Below are positions 1-6,386 of a DNA stretch of 27,936 bases, piece after piece. Made by a program: the position numbers and the translations under genes. Position 1 is the stretch's first letter, and each line of letters opens with the position of its first letter. The notes under the pieces are model-generated. The model was not told the DNA's origin. It was given only the letters and a program-made list of their open reading frames with translations, and did no database searches. The stretch spans positions 1 to 27,936 of the forward strand of contig CALGOI010000271.1 of assembly GCA_937959065.1 (NCBI GenBank), written 5' to 3'. The stretch comes from an uncultured Ignavibacteriota bacterium. GTDB lineage: Bacteria; Bacteroidota; Ignavibacteria; Tepidaquicellales; Tepidaquicellaceae.

Positions 1-13
1 GCATATTTTTCAT
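1..13 (-). CDS. Possible start of a leftward gene cut by the window edge
   Basis: An ATG read leftward from base 13 opens a frame that leaves the window after four codons (M-K-N-M). It follows the hairpin at 24-55, and the gap-hairpin-start arrangement recurs in this array, which is the only support. No function can be given. It could equally be a chance ATG. Confidence 0.2.
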
Positions 14-23
14 AGGGAAGTTC

Positions 24-55
24 GGTGGTTGGCTTTCGATGCCATATTACCACCG
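24..55 (-). promoter_or_regulatory. Intergenic stem-loop
   Basis: CGGTGGT (24-30) pairs with ACCACCG (49-55). Inside it TGGC pairs with GCCA around a TTTCGAT loop, leaving a small TATT bulge. No T-run follows on either strand, so it does not look like an intrinsic terminator. It lies between the stop of the gene ending at 66 and a possible start at 13, like other hairpins of the left array, and may be an RNA-processing or stability element. Confidence 0.45.
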
Positions 56-65
56 CTATAAACAA

Positions 66-308
66 TTAATAATCAGTGTCAGTTTCTGCTTCTATATCAA
101 TGTTCATTGCTCTGTATTTTTTAGCGAAAACAGCCGCCCTCGCTTCAAGTTGTTTGTAAGTGTTTTCACATTCTCTTTTATAAGCCTTATCAAAATCTTT
201 GTCTTCAAACGAAAACCCTTCTTCTCCATGTGAGCGAATAAACTCCGCAGCATTAGAAAGTGCATGATATTTCGCTAAAAAGTATTGTGCTTTTTTATAG
301 TCTTCCAT
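66..308 (-). CDS. Hypothetical helical protein, 80 aa
   Basis: Not recognised. The 80-aa product begins MEDYKKAQYF and is strongly charged and predicted helical, with a Lys/Arg/Glu-rich second half ending in an acidic EAETDTDY tail; it has no membrane segment or obvious catalytic motif. The frame opens further upstream (ATG at 377), but the extra 23 residues are Cys/hydrophobic-rich and overlap repeated TGTAGTG words, so the internal ATG at 308 is preferred; an A/T-rich leader precedes it. It is the last complete gene of the leftward array. Its composition suits a small cytoplasmic phage accessory protein. Confidence 0.6.
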   Translation of the reverse strand: MEDYKKAQYFLAKYHALSNAAEFIRSHGEEGFSFEDKDFDKAYKRECENTYKQLEARAAVFAKKYRAMNIDIEAETDTDY

Positions 309-411
309 GTTACTGATTATTAAAAGTTCATAGCCAAGTACGTTGTAGTGCATTAAAACGACACTACAACACTGCATAAAAGCAATGCTTAGTGTCGTGT
401 CTATTTACAAA

Positions 412-651
412 CTATGCGGTAGCTTCTTTTTCTTTTTCCAACGCTTCAAAATACTCACGCCAATCTTCTTTCCATTTATGGTGTATTTCAACGCCATCAG
501 ATAGTGAGAATTTACCTTTTAGTTTTTTAAGGCGTTCTTGTAATCTTAAAATTAAATCTGCGTGTTCGTACTGTATTCCAAGTTCAGCAAGGTTGCAAGC
601 CATTCTTAAATACTCTACTTCTGTTTTTCTGTCTTTAATTTTTACACTCAT
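412..651 (-). CDS. Hypothetical charged helical protein, 79 aa
   Basis: Not recognised. The product begins MSVKIKDRKTEVEYL and is a Lys/Glu-rich helical protein. A central stretch (roughly residues 18-45) has spaced Leu/Ile and could form a short coiled coil. The frame can be extended to a TTG at 678, but the ATG at 651 follows an A-rich leader (AAAAACAGAAATAAA) of the type used before other genes here, so it is chosen. A 212-base non-coding gap lies upstream. Probably cytoplasmic; no functional motif seen. Confidence 0.6.
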   Translation of the reverse strand: MSVKIKDRKTEVEYLRMACNLAELGIQYEHADLILRLQERLKKLKGKFSLSDGVEIHHKWKEDWREYFEALEKEKEATA

Positions 652-720
652 TTTATTTCTGTTTTTGCCCTCGCTCAAAGAAAAAGAAGCGGAAAGGCTT
701 GTTAATATTAATTTAGTTTC

Positions 721-812
721 GTGCTTAATCTCGCACTGCTCTTATGCTTGACCGTTAGGCTTAATACTACTCTGTGCCTTTTAGTTAAGTTAGTTCGGTT
801 GAATAGGTCAAG
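721..812 (-). other. Structured intergenic stretch (within gap 652-863)
   Basis: The 212-base gap between two leftward genes has no convincing reading frame but several nested inverted repeats. CTTGACC (747-753) pairs with GGTCAAG (806-812). Inside it CTTAA (760-764) pairs with TTAAG (785-789), and just outside GTGC (721-724) pairs with GCAC (733-736). This is consistent with a folded leader for the gene starting at 651. No T-run terminator is visible. Confidence 0.35.
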
Positions 813-863
813 GCTTCCAAATCCCACCGATTTTTTATTCAAGTACGTTAGAAAACAGTTTTG

Positions 864-1121
864 CTACCAATACTGCTGGCACTTATGGCAACTCCTACCT
901 TCTCTGTATTTGTTGCATTTTGGACATCTTGTTTTAGGCAAAACCGTTCCCTTCAGTTTTCTAATATTAGGTGTAGAGCATTTTTTTACTACTCTTTCAG
1001 AATCATCTAACAATTCTTGCTGCTCTTCAGGGGTTAATTTAATAACCCCGTCTTTTGTGTTGTATCTTTTGGAAGCAAATATCTTGCTCCATTTGTAGTT
1101 AAAATCATTCTTCATAACCAT
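864..1121 (-). CDS. Small protein with C-terminal zinc ribbon, 85 aa
   Basis: The C-terminus carries two cysteine pairs, C66-x2-C69 and C78-x2-C81 (CPKC, then CHKC), an arrangement typical of a four-cysteine zinc ribbon. The first 60 residues are basic and helical, including a TPEEQQELL segment. Zinc ribbons of this size usually bind nucleic acid or mediate protein contacts, so a DNA/RNA-binding role is plausible, but no family is recognised. The start ATG at 1121 follows an A-rich leader; a second in-frame ATG two codons on is an alternative. Confidence 0.65.
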   Translation of the reverse strand: MVMKNDFNYKWSKIFASKRYNTKDGVIKLTPEEQQELLDDSERVVKKCSTPNIRKLKGTVLPKTRCPKCNKYREGRSCHKCQQYW

Positions 1122-1191
1122 TTATTTTTAAATCCGTAAAAACCGATTCCATCCCCAGGGCCGCTCAAGGCCACTGAAAGGAAGTTTACTT

Positions 1192-1419
1192 TTACTCAAA
1201 CATTTCCGGATCCCACTTAACATCGTTGAGCATGGTTTCCATGTTCTTTACATCTAAGTGAAACATGGATTCCGGAAGTCGAACCGCGATGTACCCACCA
1301 GCTTCCGCCCTCTCGATTGCCTTCTTCTTATTCCAGAATATAGGTAACTGCGAGTTTATCACTACCGGCTTATGTTCTACCTTGTCTACAAGCATGTAGA
1401 CTGATGAATGTTTTGGCAT
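1192..1419 (-). CDS. Hypothetical protein, 75 aa
   Basis: Not recognised. A small mixed alpha/beta protein (MPKHSSVYMLVDKVEHKPVV at the start) ending WDPEMFE, with no membrane segment or Cys/His metal site. Its ATG lies four bases after the stop of the upstream gene, and an AAAGGA Shine-Dalgarno-like sequence overlaps that stop, so the two are probably co-translated. Base usage here (more G/C at third positions) differs slightly from the A/T-rich genes of 4.9-8.5 kb, which may mean a different origin for the 1.2-4.4 kb sub-block. Confidence 0.65.
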   Translation of the reverse strand: MPKHSSVYMLVDKVEHKPVVINSQLPIFWNKKKAIERAEAGGYIAVRLPESMFHLDVKNMETMLNDVKWDPEMFE

Positions 1420-1422
1420 AAT

Positions 1423-1938
1423 CTATCCTTTCGTTTTTTGTGAGACCTCCCTGGCAATTCGTATCTGCTCGAATACATCTTTGAAGTCTCCGCTGTTGTA
1501 CATTTCTATAATATGCAATAACTCCCCAGGATTCTCGGCTTTTATGGCCGTCTCCATTATTTTGGTAGTCATGTCTATTTTTTGCTGAACGACGATTTGC
1601 TCCTCTGGGGATAGGTTAAGGCCCATGATTTTGATCAAGTCCCATGTCTTCTCGTGCATGTGCTTGTACTTATTCTCAAGATTCCGCTTGTACTTCTCGG
1701 CCTTCTTTTCGGCTTTCCTTTTTTCATCGCGCCCTCCGGATGCGTATTTAGCCTCTAAGTCAATTGCCTTGTGCTGTGTTTTTATTTCTCTAATGTAGAA
1801 TCCCTGGAAGAAGTTCATGGCTGAGTTCACAAGCAGGTAGAAAGCGAACTTGTTTCTTAGTTCATTTTCTTTAAGCTGGGGTAGCTTGGATTTTTCTTCG
1901 ACATACTTTTCCTCTTCTGATAGTTCTCTTTTACTCAT
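1423..1938 (-). CDS. Coiled-coil hypothetical protein, 171 aa
   Basis: Not recognised. It opens with an acidic MSKRELSEEEKYVEEK segment, then has a moderately hydrophobic stretch (FAFYLLVNSAMNFFQGF, about residues 31-47) that is too polar to be a sure membrane helix. A very Lys/Glu-rich coiled coil follows (about 65-95), then a helical C-terminal half. Its start overlaps the stop of the upstream XRE regulator by four bases (ATGA), so the two are translationally coupled. The triad helical protein, XRE regulator and this protein looks like one functional unit. Confidence 0.65.
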   Translation of the reverse strand: MSKRELSEEEKYVEEKSKLPQLKENELRNKFAFYLLVNSAMNFFQGFYIREIKTQHKAIDLEAKYASGGRDEKRKAEKKAEKYKRNLENKYKHMHEKTWDLIKIMGLNLSPEEQIVVQQKIDMTTKIMETAIKAENPGELLHIIEMYNSGDFKDVFEQIRIAREVSQKTKG

Positions 1939-2312
1939 TTGTTTAATGTTTCTTTGGTTTTTAATGCAGCCTGAACAATTGACTCGCCTAATATACTTTT
2001 GGCCATCTCAGGGTTGTCCTTTGACTGAGAGATTATTGTTTCCGCAAGCTCGTTGGCTTGCATAATTGCTTTGCTTTCTTCGCTTTCCTTCGGCACCAGC
2101 TTCAGTTCAATGTCTAACGCATCGCATAACCTAAGAAGTGTCTTGAGTGTCACGTTGACATCCTCCCCAAGCTTCTTCTTAGACTTCTTAAACCCGCAGC
2201 TCTCTATAAGCCATATCGTCTTAGAAGTCACATCGGACAGCACCGATAGCTCTCTTAGGGAGAATCCCTTTTGTCTTCGGAATACCCTGAAGGCTCTTGA
2301 TATAGATGACAT
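1935..2312 (-). CDS. XRE-family helix-turn-helix regulator, 125 aa
   Basis: Residues 6-72 form a Cro/C1-type helix-turn-helix domain. The recognition region is about residues 17-37 (FSLRELSVLSDVTSKTIWLI), followed by TLKTLLRLCDALDIELKL, the usual helix-4/5 signature. A helical tail (75-125) probably dimerises. The HTH resembles HipB-type antitoxins as well as phage repressors. The start at 2312 is chosen over the longer frame (2354) because it sits directly after the upstream stop at 2314 and begins just before the HTH. It overlaps the downstream gene by four bases. DNA binding is well supported; the regulated promoter is unknown. Confidence 0.8.
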   Translation of the reverse strand: MSSISRAFRVFRRQKGFSLRELSVLSDVTSKTIWLIESCGFKKSKKKLGEDVNVTLKTLLRLCDALDIELKLVPKESEESKAIMQANELAETIISQSKDNPEMAKSILGESIVQAALKTKETLNK

Positions 2313-2313
2313 A

Positions 2314-2685
2314 TTACTTGTAGTTTTTAACCAGCTTCTTAGCCTTTTCTTCAAGCTCCTGTAGTTGAGGTAGTGGGAGGTTGTCCATCATCCTCTTGAG
2401 GATGCTTAGCTTCTCCTCATCCTGGAGATTCTTGGCCTCAATAAAAGAGGCAGAACCTACCCTTTCCTCAAGCTCAAAAACCCTGGCCTCAAATTCTTCA
2501 GCTATTTCCTTTTGATTGTCCCTATCAACTTCGATGTTATGTGCCTTGACCTCCAGGAGCCTGTATTTGCCATCCTTCTCTTTGAGTAGCTTGGCCATTA
2601 CTTCCTTTAGGTTTTCGAGGTTAAGCTTTTTCTTTTGAAAGGCTTTGAATGCTTCTTCTATTTTGTTTTCTTCTTTTGGATTCAT
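2314..2685 (-). CDS. Coiled-coil hypothetical protein, 123 aa
   Basis: Not recognised. Almost entirely charged helix with heptad-like Leu/Ile spacing over residues 1-60 and 70-120, so a coiled coil is likely; no catalytic motif or membrane segment. It is the first gene of the coupled triad 2685-1423 and is followed immediately by the XRE regulator. Its leader holds two stem-loops (2706-2740) and then an A-rich stretch just before the ATG. It may be a partner or dimerisation scaffold for the regulator, but that is inference from position only. Confidence 0.65.
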   Translation of the reverse strand: MNPKEENKIEEAFKAFQKKKLNLENLKEVMAKLLKEKDGKYRLLEVKAHNIEVDRDNQKEIAEEFEARVFELEERVGSASFIEAKNLQDEEKLSILKRMMDNLPLPQLQELEEKAKKLVKNYK

Positions 2686-2705
2686 CTTTTTTCTGTTTTT
2701 TGTTT

Positions 2706-2740
2706 CCCCGTTAGGGGCTGGCCGGAACCACCCGGCCAGC
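2706..2740 (-). promoter_or_regulatory. Tandem stem-loops in the leader of the 2685 gene
   Basis: GCTGGCCGG (2717-2725) pairs perfectly with CCGGCCAGC (2732-2740) over a six-base loop. An alternative or abutting stem CCCC (2706-2709) with GGGG (2714-2717) shares base 2717. In leftward RNA they come after the 45-aa gene and before an A-rich stretch and the ATG at 2685. No U-run follows, so attenuation, processing or stabilisation is more likely than simple termination. Confidence 0.55.
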
Positions 2741-2765
2741 GAACCATGAACAATGGAAAACTGAT

Positions 2766-2903
2766 TTATTTATTCTTCTTTTTTAATTTTCTCTTTTTTC
2801 GATTCTTGGCGCAGGTTTGCTTATGCTTAGCCATCTGCCTCTTCCTCTTTCTTTCTTCAGGAGTAAGGTATTTCCCTGCCAAGCCTGTGTATCTCGCAAA
2901 CAT
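2766..2903 (-). CDS. Very basic 45-aa protein
   Basis: A 45-codon frame encodes MFARYTGLAGKYLTPEERKR followed by a long run rich in Lys, Arg and Asn with one Cys. About half the residues are Lys or Arg, which suggests nucleic-acid binding or membrane-surface association. A TAAATTTG box lies only five bases before the ATG, suggesting its own promoter and a nearly leaderless message. The small 56-aa and 69-aa proteins at 11.3-11.6 kb are similarly basic. Not assigned to any family. Confidence 0.6.
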   Translation of the reverse strand: MFARYTGLAGKYLTPEERKRKRQMAKHKQTCAKNRKKRKLKKKNK

Positions 2904-2908
2904 AATTA

Positions 2909-2916
2909 CAAATTTA
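2909..2916 (-). promoter_or_regulatory. TAAATTTG -7 type promoter box
   Basis: The leftward sequence TAAATTTG matches the Bacteroidota -7 consensus TAnnTTTG and ends five bases before the ATG at 2903. No convincing TTTG element is seen about 20 bases further upstream. If active, the message would start at or within a base or two of the start codon. Confidence 0.45.
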
Positions 2917-2932
2917 ACTATTTCTTCTCAAG

Positions 2933-3265
2933 CTAAGCTTCGACTACGCTGTATGGTGGATTTTCTCCGTTTAAATCAAGTGCCTTTGCCATAATTTCTG
3001 CCTCGACAAAAGTCCTTTTTCTTCCGGCACAGTGGTCGGGGATTGCCTTTCCGTCTTTATCAACCACATCATACCTATTATTCGTGTTGTTGAGAACAAA
3101 TGTATTTACTTCGTGGTGCAGCCTAAGCAAATCAGCTTTTGTTACTTTGTGAGACATTCCATTTAGACTGATTACGTATTCCCTGTCTGGGTCGCCTGCC
3201 GCGTCACCAGCAAGTCTTTTTCTCACCTCAATTTCATGGGGTGCTTTTTCTTTATTAGTGTTCAT
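2933..3265 (-). CDS. Hypothetical protein, 110 aa
   Basis: Not recognised. After a charged start (MNTNKEKAPHEIEVRKRL) comes a predicted beta-hairpin and helix (YVISLNGMSHKVTKADLLRL, about residues 30-49), then VVDKDGKAIP and a helix containing FVEAEIMAKALDL. This looks like a small folded cytoplasmic domain. The ATG at 3265 follows an A/T-rich leader (CTTAAATAAAG) without a Shine-Dalgarno site, and the next gene upstream ends 12 bases before it. Confidence 0.65.
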   Translation of the reverse strand: MNTNKEKAPHEIEVRKRLAGDAAGDPDREYVISLNGMSHKVTKADLLRLHHEVNTFVLNNTNNRYDVVDKDGKAIPDHCAGRKRTFVEAEIMAKALDLNGENPPYSVVEA

Positions 3266-3277
3266 CTTTATTTAAGT

Positions 3278-3523
3278 TTATAGTTGATTAAAGAACAATT
3301 GAAGTTGTTCTATGTTTGAGAAATTCTTCTTCTTCTGATTGTTGCTCGGATATGGATAAAACACTCTCCAAAATCTTTTCCTACCCATATATGCTATGCT
3401 GTATGTTGTGTCCCCCTTTGCAATTACTATGTGAGGAACCCCTCTTTTTGATATTCTGACCTCACCTCCTATCTTTTTTGTTAGTGATGTTAGCCGCTTT
3501 TCTATTGGGTTGGTTATACTCAT
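3278..3523 (-). CDS. Hypothetical basic protein, 81 aa
   Basis: Not recognised. A basic beta-rich protein: a helical start (IEKRLTSLTKKI), then strands GEVRISKRGVPHIVIAKG, TTYSIAYMG and FWRVFYPYP, then a basic QKKK tail region. Small basic beta-sheet proteins of this kind can bind nucleic acid, but nothing diagnostic is seen. The ATG at 3523 lies five bases after the stop of the methyltransferase gene, and an AAGGA ribosome-binding sequence overlaps that stop, so it is probably translated with the methyltransferase. Confidence 0.65.
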   Translation of the reverse strand: MSITNPIEKRLTSLTKKIGGEVRISKRGVPHIVIAKGDTTYSIAYMGRKRFWRVFYPYPSNNQKKKNFSNIEQLQLFFNQL

Positions 3524-3527
3524 ATCC

Positions 3528-4409
3528 TTATGCTTTTGCGAAGTATTGATTTGCTAATTCCCCAAGATACTTACCTACCGGAACTGCTACTGCATTTCCA
3601 ATCATTTGGCAAACATCATTCTTTGTTCCTATCCACTTGTAGTTGTCAGGGAATCCTTGCAGCCTTGCGTATTCAAGTGGAGTGTATGGCCTCACCCCTA
3701 ACTCAGACCTATCGTCTTTAACAAGGCGAGTGCTGCGGTCTTTTTTGTAATGAGCTACGCATGTAGGGGCGACTGCATTGGGGTCGTTAGGGTCGCTTAT
3801 TATAGGCTTGTCTCTGTATTTTCCAGCCATTCTCTTAATCATACTCTTTGTGATTTCGATCTCAGGGTTCTCTTCCAGTATATCTTTCAGCTTTGGCCTG
3901 TCCATTGATATTTTTGGTTCCTCTATCTTAAACGGCTTCTTTGTTCCTATAATAATCAACCTTTTTCTTTTTTGAGGCAGCCAGTTGAGTGAATCAACGG
4001 GGCAAATCACATTCACATAGTAGTCGGGTAGCTTTGTGAATGCTTCCATTACCACCTTAAACTTCTTCATTCCTGGAACGTTCTCTATCATATACATGTC
4101 GTGTTGCTTGATGGCAACGTGCCTAAAGAAGTGAAGGAATAGGTCGTCACCGGTTCTTACTCCGTGAATGTCTCCTATCCTGCTATACCTATTGCAAGGG
4201 AATGTTCCTACAGCTATGTCTCGCTTTGGCCTTGCAAGGACTAATTCATCTTTTATATCTGCCTGCACTACCTCATGGTCAAAGTTCGCTCGAAGGTTTT
4301 TACAGGCCACTTCGTCTAACTCAAGGCTTGAGGTGACATTTATGCCTGCGTTAATCAGGCCCATGTCCATCCCCCCTGCTCCTGAGAAGTAACTTTCTGC
4401 TGTTATCAT
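3528..4409 (-). CDS. C5-cytosine DNA methyltransferase (Dcm-like), 293 aa
   Basis: Transfers a methyl group from S-adenosylmethionine to C5 of cytosine in a specific DNA site. The ordered family motifs are present: I FSGAGGMDMG (8-17), II around ELD (30-32), IV FPC with catalytic Cys72, VI ENVP (109-112), VIII QKRKR (146-150), IX RPYTPLEYARLQGFP (240-254) and X QMIGNAVAVPV (268-278). The variable target-recognition region (about 160-235) is short. Motif IV reads FPCNRYS where PPCQxxS is more usual. The start at 4409 is used because the frame to 4466 would overlap the upstream gene by 52 bases, while 4409 follows that stop with a GAAAGGA site. No restriction endonuclease is adjacent, so it is best read as an orphan phage methylase, probably protecting phage DNA. 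Confidence 0.93.
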   Translation of the reverse strand: MITAESYFSGAGGMDMGLINAGINVTSSLELDEVACKNLRANFDHEVVQADIKDELVLARPKRDIAVGTFPCNRYSRIGDIHGVRTGDDLFLHFFRHVAIKQHDMYMIENVPGMKKFKVVMEAFTKLPDYYVNVICPVDSLNWLPQKRKRLIIIGTKKPFKIEEPKISMDRPKLKDILEENPEIEITKSMIKRMAGKYRDKPIISDPNDPNAVAPTCVAHYKKDRSTRLVKDDRSELGVRPYTPLEYARLQGFPDNYKWIGTKNDVCQMIGNAVAVPVGKYLGELANQYFAKA

Positions 4410-4414
4410 GGTTC

Positions 4415-4864
4415 TTATCCTTTCTTTAGTTTCTTGGTTGCAAATCTGTATAGTGCGCTCTCCCAATCTCCTGCTGGCGACCAGCTCTTTCCATTCCTTC
4501 GCTTCTCTTTGTTCTCATATTTTTTACAAAACTCCTCCGCAATTTCTAACGCTTGGTCAGCGTTGCTGAAGAAGCTGGAGTTATCCGCTTCCATTACTGA
4601 GGTGAATATGTAGCACCCTGCTAATAGAATGTTTGTCATATCCTGCTTTGCATCCTTTAGGGAGTTCTCAAGAAGCGATAATTCTGTTTCAATACCCTCC
4701 GTTGTAACCCTTTCTTTTTCATCGGCATCTACTTCGGGTAATGCTGATTCAGGGTGTAGTGTTATACAGGAAACAGACTCACTAAGGTCGGGTTTCCATA
4801 ATTCAATTCTACTTTTATCTATGGCGTTAATCAACGCTTTTGCTTTTTCAATTAAGTTATTCAT
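4415..4864 (-). CDS. Hypothetical protein, 149 aa
   Basis: Not recognised. A helical N-terminus (MNNLIEKAKALINAIDKSRI) leads into an acidic middle and a helical segment (LLENSLKDAKQDMTNILLAG, about residues 64-83). The C-terminus is basic (KKYENKEKRRNGKSWS, then FATKKLKKG). No membrane helix or signal peptide. It ends five bases before the methyltransferase start, so the two probably share a message. Its ATG is preceded by the TTAACCC...ACAAAAGACC leader shared with many left-array genes, part of which also encodes the C-terminus of the gene upstream. Confidence 0.65.
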   Translation of the reverse strand: MNNLIEKAKALINAIDKSRIELWKPDLSESVSCITLHPESALPEVDADEKERVTTEGIETELSLLENSLKDAKQDMTNILLAGCYIFTSVMEADNSSFFSNADQALEIAEEFCKKYENKEKRRNGKSWSPAGDWESALYRFATKKLKKG

Positions 4865-4875
4865 GGTCTTTTGTT

Positions 4876-5265
4876 TTAAGGGTTAACTAATCTAAAATAA
4901 GCTGCGTCAGGAAATGACTTCCTGAGTTTCTCTAAGAACAGTCTCAGTTGCCCTGAAACCTCTAAGCCATCATCGTGCATGTTCTCATCTAAGTTCACGG
5001 TGTAGAGATTCTCTTTTAAGCTCACGTCTTCGTACTCAAACATCTCGTTTGCCTCTATCTCGTCAGCTAAATGCTGGCTGAGGTTTCCCCTAACAATGCT
5101 TATTATTTCTGTTGGAATATCCTCAAGTATCGCTTCCTCAATTTCGGGGTTTACTGGAGGCAACACGGCCTGTGCCATCTCCAGCAATACCAGCTCCTTT
5201 TCTGTTAGCTGGGTTTGGCTTTTAAGATAGTCCTTGATTTCTGCTAATACTTCTGTCTTTGTCAT
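4876..5265 (-). CDS. Hypothetical acidic protein, 129 aa
   Basis: Not recognised. An acidic, mostly helical protein beginning MTKTEVLAEIKDYLKSQTQL, with many Glu/Asp across residues 35-100 and a C-terminus ending AAYFRLVNP. The last codons (GTTAACCCT then stop) are part of the leader of the next gene, so the LVNP tail may be dictated by RNA function. Its own ATG at 5265 is preceded by a matching AATTAACCCCTAAAAAC leader that encodes the end of the upstream gene. Cytoplasmic, function unknown. Confidence 0.65.
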   Translation of the reverse strand: MTKTEVLAEIKDYLKSQTQLTEKELVLLEMAQAVLPPVNPEIEEAILEDIPTEIISIVRGNLSQHLADEIEANEMFEYEDVSLKENLYTVNLDENMHDDGLEVSGQLRLFLEKLRKSFPDAAYFRLVNP

Positions 5266-5276
5266 GGTTTTTGTTT

Positions 5277-5910
5277 TTAGGGGTTAATTGCTTCATCTGT
5301 CATTATGTCGATTGTCTCCCAATCTATACCAGTATTGCAGTCCATATTTTCAAGGAGGCTTGCAATATCTGTTATCTGCTCCTCACTCAGTTCAATTCCT
5401 CTTTCCTCTCCTCTCTGCTTTATGTCTTCTCGCTGGAAGTGTTGGCTGATATATCCAGCCTCTTTATAGATACGCTTGGCTTTTTGCTGCTCGTTCTCCT
5501 CCCCTTCTAATTGAGCTAACTCCTTTCTTAATATTCTTGCTGCCTCTTTCTTTCGCTCCGCTTGTTTTTCTTCTTGCATTTCGGGGTTCTCCATTGCATT
5601 AAGAACCTCCCCAATATCTATATCATCGTGTGTGATGTGTTCATCTGTCACTTCAGCCCCTAATATTTCGCAGTAAGAGTGTTCAAGGGCGTCGTTCCCA
5701 AAAATAGGCAGGAACTCGTTTTTTATTGGCGCAATAGATTCCAGCCCATAATCTTGAACGAAAACCGGGTTTTCAAACCCAACTGCATCGTCTATCCTTT
5801 GCTCAATCTCTTCAATTGGGATGTTCTTTTTTGTTAGTTACAATTTGTTCTTCTCCGCCTTTGTAGTTTGCACCGTCTCGGTACATTAATAAAATTTTTA
5901 CGTTGTTCAT
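5277..5910 (-). pseudogene. Hypothetical gene split by a one-base shift in an A6 run
   Basis: The ATG at 5910 opens a frame encoding MNNVKILLMYRDGANYKG and on to VTNKKEHPN before TGA at 5812. If one A is removed from the A6 run (5827-5832), the frame continues without a stop as NIPIEEIEQRIDDAVGFENP and on to AINP at 5277, giving about 210 aa. The downstream part from 5651 is also open alone from a GTG (124 aa), but the 54 residues before it look equally protein-like. The first half is mixed alpha/beta with an aromatic/acidic core; the second half is a Glu/Lys-rich coiled coil and then an acidic helical end. A homopolymer indel (sequencing or real) or frameshifting would explain it. No family assigned. 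Confidence 0.65.
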
Positions 5911-5912
5911 GG

Positions 5913-6272
5913 CTATTGTTTTTTGGTTAAAAATTCTTCCAGTTCATTCAGGGAGATGCTGCCCGTTTCTATTTGGTCGGCTGCATCGTATTTGCTTTGG
6001 TGATACTGGTACACATAAATATCATCGGGTGTTGGTGTATCGCCCTGTATGTATAAAATCACATAGCTTGCATCGTGCCTCCAGTCAGATTCTTCGGGAA
6101 CTGAGTACAGTTCCAGGTCTAAGCACACTTTGTAAAGTTTGTCTTTGTGAGGAAACAGGTCTTTGAACGTGTCCCTGATTTGCTTAACTTCTTCCAGTCC
6201 GCCCGTTAAAATTAGTTCTTCGGGTGCGTCTGAATGTTCGTTTCCTTGAAATAATACATTTTGCTTGTTCAT
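5913..6272 (-). CDS. Hypothetical acidic protein, 119 aa
   Basis: Not recognised. Predicted alpha/beta: ELILTGGLEEVKQIRDTF, then DKLYKVCLDLELYSV, then ASYVILYIQGDTPTPDDIYV and a helical acidic end finishing LEEFLTKKQ. Strongly acidic overall. The C-terminal codons for LTKKQ are TTAACCAAAAAACAA, which is also the leader of the downstream gene (ATG at 5910). Its own start at 6272 follows the clearest leader in the array (ATTATTAACCAAAC...ACAAAAGACC), preceded by a large folded RNA element at 6307-6386. Confidence 0.65.
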   Translation of the reverse strand: MNKQNVLFQGNEHSDAPEELILTGGLEEVKQIRDTFKDLFPHKDKLYKVCLDLELYSVPEESDWRHDASYVILYIQGDTPTPDDIYVYQYHQSKYDAADQIETGSISLNELEEFLTKKQ

Positions 6273-6306
6273 GGTCTTTTGTTTTTTTTAGTTTGGTTAA
6301 TAATTT

Positions 6307-6386
6307 AGTTCGTCTTCTACCACCCCAACCCGTTCCAATTACGGTAACGGGTGAAGCTTTTGGGGTGGTTACAAACCAAACGAACT
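6307..6386 (-). promoter_or_regulatory. Large nested stem in the leader of the 6272 gene
   Basis: Three concentric stems: AGTTCGT (6307-6313) with ACGAACT (6380-6386), ACCACCCC (6319-6326) with GGGGTGGT (6362-6369), and ACCCGTT (6328-6334) with AACGGGT (6346-6352). The outer stem begins in the stop codon of the upstream gene. In addition GTTTGGTT (6291-6298), the complement of the translation leader motif, can pair with AACCAAAC (6374-6381), partly competing with the outer stem. A translational switch or mRNA-stability element is plausible; no known riboswitch class was recognised. Confidence 0.6.
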
